Below, one piece after another: positions 55,397-64,000 of a stretch of DNA of 64,000 bases. The stretch lies in NCBI GenBank assembly GCA_039720395.1, contig CM077822.1, forward strand, positions 17,129,043 through 17,193,042. Reading direction: 5' to 3'. The DNA is from Liquidambar formosana (Eukaryota > Streptophyta > Magnoliopsida > Saxifragales > Altingiaceae). How positions within the stretch are numbered: the first letter of the stretch is position 1; each line of letters opens with the position of its first letter. The notes beneath the pieces are model-generated. The model had not been told where the DNA came from. It ran no database searches and saw nothing but the letters and a program-made list of their open reading frames with translations. Both the position numbers and the translations under genes were made by a program.

Positions 55397-55405
55397 GTTT
55401 ATAGG
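55397..55405 (-). promoter_or_regulatory. TATA box of the SPH gene at 54911-55330
   Basis: The minus strand reads GAGCCTATAAACCCCCC. The distance to the ATG at 55330 is about 70 bp, larger than in paralogues because of the leader duplication. Confidence 0.55.
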
Positions 55406-55594
55406 CTCCCATCTCATTGTTAATAAATGCTAAAATCTTTCATACTACTATACAATTGATAGGCCTCACATGATATGAATGATCTAAATTTTATTGAACC
55501 ATCTAATTAATAAACGAAGAGAAGTCTTTCCTCCTCTTACTAACTATAAAAAAGGAAATTCTAGTCAACTTCCAAAATTATAGTTGTCCAAAAA

Positions 55595-55827
55595 TGAAGT
55601 TTTATTGATAGTTATAATCCATTTTGATGCAAAATAAATGCCCACCATTTTTTTTCTTCTTCTTTTCCTTGTAGTTATAATCCATTTATGGTGAAAAATA
55701 AACGCCCACCTTTTTTTATTTGTCTTCTTCTCCTTGTCGGTATAATCAATTATTGTGAAAAATAAATGCCCTCCCTTTTTAATTCTTCTTCCTTTATTGT
55801 AGTTATAATCCATTTGTGGCGAAAAAT
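55595..55827. repeat. Tandem repeat, four units of ~65 bp
   Basis: Units read (T)AGTTATAATCCATTTATGGT, GAAAAATAAATGCCCACC, T-run, then TTCTTCTTTTCCTTG. The last unit is cut by the hAT element and resumes at 60488. The unit is the first part of the SPH-upstream repeat. Confidence 0.75.
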
Positions 55828-56229
55828 TAGGGGTGCAAGTCAATCTGGTTTGGGCGGTTTAGGGGTGATTTTCCACCAAACCAATCAAATCGGTTTTCTT
55901 CACATGCAACCGAAACCGCACCAAAACCAAAGGAAAACATGCCTACACCGACCACAAGTGAGATGGTGCGGTTTGGTGCGGTTTTCGGTTTCCACCGAAA
56001 TTATTTTTGGGCCTTTCTTGCTTGATTTAGGCTGTTCATTTTGTTGGGCCCAATCACCATGCCAAATAGACCATCCTCTGCGGCAGTCATAATGGGTCCA
56101 CACTCCCCATTTCACATGCTCCCCTTCGTTTCTTTGACCACTCTTATCAACCAGATTTGGGTTCCTTTTTTAGCTCAATTTTTGTTTCATTTTTTGAGCT
56201 TAATTGGATCCCAAATTTAGCACTAAATT

Positions 56230-56475
56230 TAGCACTACCATGACCTGTCAAACAGTTCAAATAAACTATCCAATTTAAATTTACTCATATTCCAAGCATA
56301 ATTGCAATCTAACATTCTAAGCATATCACAATTATACATTCCACCTGATGCAATCACTACCATGACCTGCCAAACTTCAAAATAATCTATCTAATTTCAA
56401 TTTACTCATATTCCAAGCATAATTGCAATCCATCATTCTAAGCATATCAAAATAATGCATTCCACTTGATGCAAT
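56230..56475. repeat. Tandem repeat in the hAT 3' region, two ~120-bp units
   Basis: CTACCATGACCTG(T/C)CAAAC, TTTACTCATATTCCAAGC, ATAATTGCAATC, TCTAAGCATATCA and GATGCAATC occur twice (from about 56234 and 56348). Confidence 0.7.
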
Positions 56476-56611
56476 CTTTCATCCAATCTATATGTAATAA
56501 ATTTAGACAATAATGTTAGACAACAAACTAAAGAGAAAGGCATTAGTATGGCATTCTAACATCTATCCTATGCCATTTACAAAATTACAACCATTTACAG
56601 TTCAATAAGCT

Positions 56612-56775
56612 TCTACCACAAAAAGAATCTGAAGCTATCCTAATATTCCAACCAGCCGACTTGGTTTCAAAAAATCAACATATTCGACACAAAGCACTTT
56701 GTACCACAAAAAGAATTTGAAGCTATCCAATATTCCAACCAGCCAACTTGGTTTCAAAAACAGTCAGCAGCAAAG
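56612..56775. repeat. Second tandem repeat in the hAT 3' region
   Basis: ACCACAAAAAGAAT(C/T)TGAAGC followed by TATTCCAACCAGCC and ACTTGGTTTCAAAAA occurs at about 56617 and 56703. Shorter AAAAATCTGCACTAACAG copies follow at 56859-56900. Confidence 0.65.
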
Positions 56776-57317
56776 CACTATGACACTATCCTTCACAAAA
56801 TATCAACACTAGCCTTCAGAAATCTACAAAAAAAAAAAACAGCCATCTCTGCCTTCAAAAATCTGCACTAACAGGCCCCAAAAATCTGCACTAACAGCCC
56901 CCAAAAATCAACACTACTTTCTCAAAAATCAGCACTACCAGCTGACTACAAAACAATATTTCAATAATACATAAAAAGAACAATTGAACAAATACAGGTT
57001 ATAATTTACATACCAACAAGTGTATATCTAATTATCTATAGTTATATACCAACTAGTGAAGTAGGGTTTACCTCTTTGATGCAATAATTCCTTTCAATCA
57101 TCAACAATACATGTTTCCACTTTATGTGATTCTAGAAGAATTAAAGAAAAAAGGAGTTTATAAGTTCCAGAAATTTTTATAAAAAAAAACTATAGTACTA
57201 TAAATTGAAGGCAGTAGATATAAATGCTAAATTTCTAATACCTGTTTCCATTTTCTCATATTGCTCCACCTCATCAAGTGCATCTCGAATAGAAACTGAA
57301 TCTCTTGACTTCCGCAT

Positions 57318-59363
57318 CTAGTTTTGTGCACAAATGAGGGCCTCCACAGTTTTATGAGACAAAGAACTACGGAATGGATCAAGAACACGCCCTCCTGTGC
57401 TGAATGCAGATTCAGAGGCCACAGTAGAAACAGGTACAACTAGAACATCGCGTGTTACTTGGGAAAGGATGCGATATTTAGTGGAATTATGCTTCCACCA
57501 ACCCAAGATATCAAATTTCCCTCTATCAGCTTCACATCCGTCCATTAAGTACCTCTCCAACTCTGACTTGGATAACATGCTATCCTCTTCCTTTAAGTGC
57601 TTTTGAAATTGAGAGACAAGGAATGCACGCGCATCATGTTCTTCCATATCAGCATCATTTATAGACCTTGATTCGTTTGTATTAGTATTTTGCACATTAT
57701 TACTGGAATCACGTGCATCATACCAATTATACAACCGAATCAAACAGTCCTTTACCTTCTTTTCCATCTCCATTGCCACAACAACATCATAATTTTGTTC
57801 AAAACTCCATTTCACATACACAAGTTTGAACTGAGGATCAAGAACTAAAGCAACCAGGATCAACAGATTCATTTTCCCAAGTTTACCCCAGTATTTATCA
57901 AACTTTGTTTTCATAGCTTCAACCATTTTTTTTAAGGAAGCATCTGAACTATTACACAAAGAAACTATAGCATTTTGAATCACCAAAACCTCTGAAAAAG
58001 CAGTGTTAGAGGTTATATACAATGACCCTGAAAAGCGCAAAGTTGCATCATAAAAAAATTTCAAAAATTTCACAAATAACTTAACTTTACTCTAATCATC
58101 AACATCGGGAGGCCCCGATATCTTCTTGCCCACATTCACTCTCTCATCCCCATCATCATCACTATCCTCCTCTCTAAATTTAGTGAGAAAGAATGTGTCC
58201 TCCTCTTCTAACCTTTCAAAAGCCTTTTGAAATTGTGGAGCCCTCTCCAACATTAAATATGTGGAGTTCCATCTAGTAGGCACATCCAAGCAAACTTGAC
58301 CCTTACACTCAATTGCTTCTTTTTCAGCACAATTCTTAAACTTTGCCATCCTTGATGGTGAGGATCTCAAATACCTCACAGCATTACGCACCTTCATCAT
58401 TGAATCATCAATATCTTTCAAACCATCACAAGCAATGAGATTTAAAATATGAGCACAGCATCTCATATGTAAAAACTCATGCTCTAATATGGTACCCTTC
58501 CTAGATTTAGTCTTCTTCTTTACAAATTCAATACAAGTATTATTAGAGCTGGCATTATCAACAGTGATGGTGAGAATTTTATCTAATCCCCATTCAATCA
58601 AACACTTTTCAATTGCCTTACCAAGTGTGTCACCTTTGTGATTTGGAACTAAACAAAAGTTTAAAATTTTTTTATGGACTTTCCAATCACTATCAATATA
58701 ATGTGCGGTGAGACACATGTAATTCAACTTTTGTATGGATTTCCATGTATCCGTGGTAAGGCAAACTCATTGCTCCCTTAAAGCATACTTTAAATTTTTC
58801 TTCTCATTATAATAGATATTCAGACAATCTTTTGCAACTGTGGTGCGAGAAGGAAGTGTTAACTTTGGTTGCGCAACATGCATAAAACGCCTAAACCCTT
58901 CTTTCACTGCAAAATTAAATGGCAGTTCATCAATTATAATCATCTCAGCAAAAGCCTTTTTACAAGCTTCCACACTAAAAGTGCAAGCTACAAGCTGCTC
59001 GCCACCTTCCACTCCAAGTTCTGTTTTAACTGGTCTAAAACCCAAAATTGATTGTTTCTTATCCCTATTCAAAGCATATTGTGTACACTGTGACGCAATG
59101 TGAGCCAACATAGAAGTTGTCCCATTCTGGCGACTATTACAAGCATACTTCTTCCCACAATAATTATAAGCTACCATAGCTTTACCATCTTTAGTTTTAA
59201 TTTCTTTGAAATGATTCCAAGCCACTGATCGTTTTCTACTACCAGTAGCCTTTTTACTTTTTTTATTGCTCACATTCGGCGAGGAGTTACCTTCAATTAC
59301 AGCATGGTTTGTTGGAGTATCATCCACAACCTTCTCAGAGATATCACCAGCAGGAGTGTCCAT
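57318..59363 (-). pseudogene. hAT transposase (RICESLEEPER-like), broken by in-frame stops
   Basis: One continuous frame of about 680 codons from ATG 59363. Order: BED zinc finger (residues ~43-93; YNYCGKKYAC...HIASQC, with the first Cys replaced by Tyr66); RNase H-like catalytic region (TTDTW, then TVDNASSNN, CCAHILNLIA, DVPTRWNSTYLML); hAT dimerisation domain (ILGWWKHNS, VPVSTVASESAFSTGGR, LICAQN). Stops interrupt without a frame change at 58767-58769 (TGA before VCLTTDTW) and 58092-58094 (TAG after DVDD). The 57318 stop is also premature: the same frame continues MRKSRDSVSIRDALDEVEQY to about 57240. Each could come from one C-to-T or G-to-A change. The element is unlikely to be autonomous now, but its ends are perfect and it could be moved in trans. 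Confidence 0.9.
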
Positions 59364-59614
59364 CTAACAAAAGAATTAAAAAATTTACATCAATAAAAAA
59401 GAGAGAAAACAGAGTATAATATAAATAAAAAGAGGATCCAACAATATATTACAAATCCAACAATAAATAACAGATCTGAAAAATAAACCCTTAAAGAACC
59501 AAAAAAAATCGATATCACAGAATAAACCTTTAAAGAAAACAGAGTACATTAGAGTGTAAATATCACAGATCTAAAAAATAAATCACGGTAAGAGACAGAA
59601 AAATCTTCAAACAC

Positions 59615-59648
<34 letters not shown>

Positions 59649-59704
59649 CTCCTCAAAGAACCAGAAAAATCGAATCTACATTAAAGAACAAGTAAAATCA
59701 AATC

Positions 59705-59755
<51 letters not shown>

Positions 59756-60563
59756 TATATTAACAAAGACCAAAAGAACAAGAGAGGGGAGGGTAGATTG
59801 AGAGAAATATAAAGTGAGAAGCAGAAAACCTTATGCCGTATGGGTTTGAGTGTTTGACAGAAGCAGATCTGGGATTAGGGCTTGACAGTATCAAGATTAG
59901 GGCTTCACGGCAACGAATAGACGATTACCTGTGATTGTAAGAGAAGAAAACTACAAGAGATTAGTGTATGTGTATATATATATATCTATGTATATGTATA
60001 TACACAGATAGAGAGAGAGAGAACGAAGGGTTGAGAGAAAAAGAAAGAGAGAGAGATGGAACAAAGGTTTCAGAGAGAGCAAAACTCGTCGCCGTCGATT
60101 GGTGCATCGTACTCAGTCGGACAGTGATAGGCAGAGAGAAGAACGAAGCGCTTGCTTCATTGCTTGACGGTGCTGAGGTTGGGTGAGGTGAAATGAGAAG
60201 GATTTTAGGGTTGAGCCGTGTAAGTGTGTATATATATGCAAGGGATCAGATGGTGTCGTTTGGACAGGTTTGGTTGCAAAATAGGGGAAAAAATATAACA
60301 TACCTGAATCGGTTCGGTTTGGTTTAATCGGTCCGATTTTTGCCTAAACCAATTTCGAACCGAAACTAAAAATAACATAAAATTTGAACCAAACCGCCCA
60401 AAATTAGTAAAAAAACCGACCAAAAATCGATAAATCGGTTTGGTCCGGTCCGGTTTGACCTGTTTGGTCAGTTTTCTTGCACCCCTACGAAAAATAAATG
60501 TCCTCCTTTTCTATTATTCTTCTTTTCCTTTTCTAAAAAAAAGTAATTAAATTTATTTAAGAA

Positions 60564-60893
60564 TAAATTGCAAATAACTCCGTGAAGTATTGGGAGGAGG
60601 GGTCAACAGATAACTTCCCTAATTATATTTTAATTTTTGTCAATGTACCCCACCGTCACTCGCCGTTGATGAAATTTAACGAAAATTAGTCATATGGCTA
60701 TGCACGTGATACCGTTAATATTCTCGTGTTGCCCAAAATCACCAGAACCCTCGTCGGCGTCATGGCCAATTGGGTGGCCATCGACGATTGGTTTTGTGTT
60801 CCAACTGAATTAGGGGGCACATGGACAAAATTAAAACATAAGGGGGTTATTTGCTGAACCCCCATACTTTAGGGGGTTTTCTGCAATTTACCC
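60564..60893. mobile_element. Foldback MITE related to 18487-18688
   Basis: Starts TAAATTGCAAATAACTCCGT and ends ATACTTTAGGGGGTTTTCTG then CAATTTACCC. The family-specific ends are inverted; the interior is about 280 bp and non-coding. No clear target duplication. Confidence 0.5.
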
Positions 60894-61082
60894 TTTATTT
60901 ACAGCTAGTGGACTTTTTATTCATCTTCTTTTTGTTGTAGATATAATCCATTTAAGGATAGAACGAGTATTATAAAATGTAAATGGTATATCCCTTCTTT
61001 CATGTTGGCTTATAAAATGATGAAAATATAAGAAACAGTCATCAAGAATTCAACAACTACTTTCACAATGACTACTCCTAAC

Positions 61083-61240
61083 TAGGGCTGCAAACGAGCC
61101 GAGTTTTAGTGTGCTCAAGCTTGGTTTGTTAAAAAGCTTGTTCATTAGTAAACGATGAGCTTTTTAACAAGCTTAAATTTCAAGCTTGAGCTCAACTTGT
61201 TAAAAAATATTCGAGCTCAAGCCGAGTTTGGCTTGTTTAG
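61083..61240. mobile_element. Fragment of a hAT-like non-autonomous element
   Basis: Starts TAGGGCTGCAAACGAGCCGA, a frequent left end of plant hAT MITEs, with inverted repeats of CAAGCTTG/GAGCTC motifs. The matching right end (TTTGCAGCCCTA) is absent, so it is truncated. A TTTA microsatellite follows. Confidence 0.5.
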
Positions 61241-62640
61241 GATTTATTTATTTATTTATTTATTTTTGGGATAAGTGGTTTAGTATCACCATCCCAAACA
61301 TTAACTAACAAATCAACAATAAGAAACATCATCCAAGCATAAACCCTAAAAAGCCCAAAACCCAAAATCAAAATCTCGTAAGTTCATAACTATTTTCAAT
61401 ACTATTAAATAAAGAGTTGTAATAAACTTTAACTATTGGTTAGAGGCTTGGAGTACATCATAATACCCATATATGCTTCAAAATTAGTCATCATGCCATC
61501 ATACTTCCATTGGATACCACAAAAAAGGTATCTCTTTCACGCCAAAACTCTATTAGGATAAGTAAAAGCATCAAGGGTGTCTATTATTGCCAGGCTACAT
61601 GGATATGAGCCTCGTAGGGATGCAAGTCATCATGGGACAATCATTTACTTAGCGAAAGATGATGACATCTTTCTCAATTATAATAAAGCTAGTTGGGTGA
61701 AAGTGGCTGATTGGGAAACTGAGTGAGTTTTGGGTGTGTTAATTTAGCACCACGTATAATGCAATATTTCAGATAGCTTTTCCCAATCTACCTTTCGTTA
61801 TGTAAAAGATCTTTAAATGGCCCATGCACTAAAAAATCTTAAAATATGTAAATTGAAATTTAGTTCTTAAAAAGTGTTTCGGACTTTTCCAATCAGTATG
61901 CCAAATACACACTAAGTATAAATATTGAAGGATGTTTCTATCATTTTATTTGTTATTTTCTTATTTTTCCCAAGCGATTAAAGAAACCTAAAGTACCGAA
62001 AAGCGTATAGAAGAAAAAGGGCAGCGCTTTTTTCTTAGAAAATAGCCAAATCCACGAGTAATAGGATAACACACTTGAATCCACAAGCAAAAGGAAGAGT
62101 AAAACTCTAAAATAAATTATTTATTAATAAAAAATTAACTTTATAATGAAATAAGGCAGCATATATATAAGCTACAAGTCCTAGTTCGAGTAGAATAAAT
62201 AAACTTAAGGAAAAAAGAACGAAATTAAGGAAAATAATAAAAATACCAAAAATAGAAAAATTCCAACTAAAGCAATGACTTAAAAGCCCTAAACTTAAGG
62301 AGCAAGCTGGCAGAATAGGACCCCAATAGTAATCGTAGCTCCTTGTTAGTATATTTTAATAAAAATATATCCTTTTACCTTCTTTTGTTATGGGTACCAC
62401 TTTTACAAAAGTAGAACCTCAAAGTGATTTATTTTATTCACTTCTCCTTCACTCTTATTCGGTAAGATAATAAAGTGCTAGTACATGTGCAAAGGGAAAG
62501 TAGATGGGGGAGTTGAGGTTTTGTTTGGGACGAATACAGGGGTTCACCATACGGTAAGGGATTAGTGCTTATACACTTATTTTCATTCTTGAATACAGAT
62601 TTGTAACCCCCACGTACACTAATTAGCCACAATCAGTTTT
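61241..62640. other. Intergenic region, possible gene remnant and copia LTR
   Basis: A plus-strand frame at about 61568-61726 reads coherently (LHGYEPRRDASHHGTIIYLA, then DDDIFLNYNKASWVKVADWE) and ends at TGA, but has no ATG and no family I can name. From about 62200 the sequence probably includes the 5' LTR of the copia element, ending near TTTCTCCAACA (62671). The start and primer site are not recognisable. Confidence 0.3.
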
Positions 62641-62684
62641 GAGTTTGAAATTAGATTTATTTCTCCAACAATTTTTAGACGAAA

Positions 62685-64000
62685 TTGCCAATAGAGGGTT
62701 CTGCAAATTCTGCTCCTAATTCAGGTGATCTTAATAAGCCGTTCCGCTTTAAAGGTGAATATTTTAAAAGATGGGCTAGTCAGGTTATGTTTTATCTTAA
62801 GCTTATGAAAGTTGCATGGGCTCTTATTTCTAAAAATCCTAAAAAAATTGATACCACCAATATGAGTGAAGAGGAGCTTGAGGAACATGAAAAGAACATT
62901 GAAAAATGGGAAAATGATGAAGAAGATTGCAAGAATTATTTACTCAATTGTTTGTTTGATGAATTTTATGATTATTATGCTAACTCTTTTTCAATTGCAT
63001 AAGTATGATTCCAAAGAGGCAAGGGCAAAAAAGTATGCTTGTAGTCGTTTTTTTAGATTTCGAATGGTGGAGAATAAGTTCATTATTGCACAAACTCATG
63101 AGCTACAAAATATGTTCTTGAAATTCAATTTAAGGGAATCAAAGTGGATGAACAAATCCAAGTAGCTGCCATTATTGACAAGTTACCAAGTTCATGGAAG
63201 GAATTTCAGAAAGGGCTTCGTCATAAGCAAAAGGAACTTTCACTAGTGAATCTTATGACTCGGCTTCGAATCGAGGGGCAAGATAGAAAGCTCGATTCGA
63301 AGCAAGATGGGAATGAAGAGAACAATGGCAATGTGGGCTCAAATAAAGTACATCTTACTTCTAGTGATGACATTCCTAAGGGTCATAATGCCAAGAATAA
63401 TGCCCAATTAAAACCTAGGGGAAGGAATATGAAAAAGAGGCCATACAAAAATCAAAATCAAAATAAATATAATGGCCAAAGGAAATGGAACCAAGGACCT
63501 CCTTCTAAACAAGCTCATTATAACAACAACTAAGATACCAATAATCAAGTTACAAATAATAATTGTTTTGTGTGTGGCAAACCTAGACATCATGCCAAGG
63601 TCTATCATTTCCGAAAATAGGGATTTGTACCACAAGCTAATGTTAACAAAGAGCCACTTGTGGCTATGATAAGTGAAGTAAATATGATTGATAAGTTTGA
63701 AGGATGGTGGGTAGACACTGGGGCTTCTGTACATGTCTGCCATAATAGAAATTGGTTCAAGTCTTACTCCCCTCTGGAAATTGAGAAAAAGGTTTTACTT
63801 GGTGACTCACATTCTATTGAAGTCTTAGGCATTGGTGAAGTAAACCTTGACTTCACTTATGTGTGTGTCTTGACCCTAAAGGATGTGCTTCACACACCAA
63901 AGATCATAAAGAATTTAGTTTCTGGATTTCTTCTCAACAAGGCTGGTTTCAAGCAGACTATAGAATTTCATCAATTTGTTCTTACTAAGAATAATGTGTT
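62685..64000 (+). pseudogene. Ty1/copia gag-pol, degraded, runs off window
   Basis: Gag-like start MPIEGSANSAPNSGD...KPFRFKGEYFKRW at 62685. A frameshift near 63000 is followed by KKYACSRFFRFRMVENKF in another frame, then IQVAAIIDKLPSSWKEFQKG back in the first frame near 63155. A stop at 63531-63533 precedes a zinc knuckle CFVCGKPRHHAKVYH whose last Cys is Tyr; another stop is at 63618-63620. Protease follows: WWVDTGASVHVC with the catalytic DTGA at about 63711, then the pre-integrase region (LKDVLHTPKIIKNLVS). TNT1-like gag-pol order. Not functional as it stands. Confidence 0.85.

Larger units (their letters stand above)
55828..60487 (-). mobile_element. Full-length hAT transposon, 4660 bp
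   Basis: Perfect 12-bp inverted ends TAGGGGTGCAAG and CTTGCACCCCTA are flanked by a perfect 8-bp duplication CGAAAAAT (55820-55827 and 60488-60495). Subterminal regions are rich in CGGTTTGGT-type motifs on both sides, as expected for transposase binding in Ac-like hAT elements. The interior encodes one transposase frame on the minus strand (57318-59363). TA, AC and AG microsatellites lie at 59616-59757 and 60007-60056. Confidence 0.95.

Noticed and set aside
55595..55827. CRISPR-like spaced repeat
   Set aside because: Units are contiguous, degenerate tandem copies without unique spacers, in plant nuclear DNA.

Overview
The window is nuclear DNA from a seed plant, most likely a eudicot. It is AT-rich and full of simple repeats and plant transposable elements (Ty3/gypsy, Ty1/copia, TRIM, LINE, SINE, hAT, Tourist-like MITEs). 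The only recognisable host genes are short, intronless genes for secreted proteins of the plant self-incompatibility protein S1 homologue (SPH) family. No species or chromosome can be named from the sequence alone.

Main content: fifteen SPH loci, all on the minus strand. Eight look intact: 4945-5358, 11190-11600, 17789-18202, 23226-23639, 32820-33230, 41270-41680, 45466-45879 and 51372-51788. A ninth, 54911-55330, is also intact. Six are damaged: 6857-7261, 13012-16066 (split by transposons), 21599-22011 (frameshift, chimeric), 27814-28231 (4-bp insertion), 35590-36006 (shortened leader and altered C-terminus) and 43104-43832 (split by a TRIM). Intact proteins are 136-139 residues with a hydrophobic signal peptide and six regularly placed cysteines. 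Most have a TATA box about 55-65 bp upstream of the ATG, and most are preceded by copies of a degenerate repeat.

Layout: 1-3106 is the end of a minus-strand Ty3/gypsy element (gag, primer-binding site, LTR). 3107-6146 is one SPH unit. 6147-21289 is duplicate block 1 (four SPH loci). 21284-34908 is a run of SPH units carrying a SINE, a solo LTR, MITEs, hAT elements and LINE fragments. 34909-48963 is duplicate block 2, a close copy of block 1. 48964-55827 holds two more diverged SPH genes and LINE debris. 55828-60487 is a full-length hAT transposon whose transposase frame has nonsense codons. 60894-64000 ends in a degraded Ty1/copia element running off the window.

The transposons record the history of the array. 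An old hAT relic is shared by several SPH units. A younger hAT insertion is shared by the units at 4214 and 26945 only. A TRIM disrupted one SPH gene before the large duplication. A hAT then entered that TRIM; it is still present in block 1, while block 2 carries what looks like its excision footprint. Another hAT entered block 2 after the duplication. Family function is not settled: the poppy member PrsS is the stigma S-determinant, but nothing here shows that this is an S-locus.
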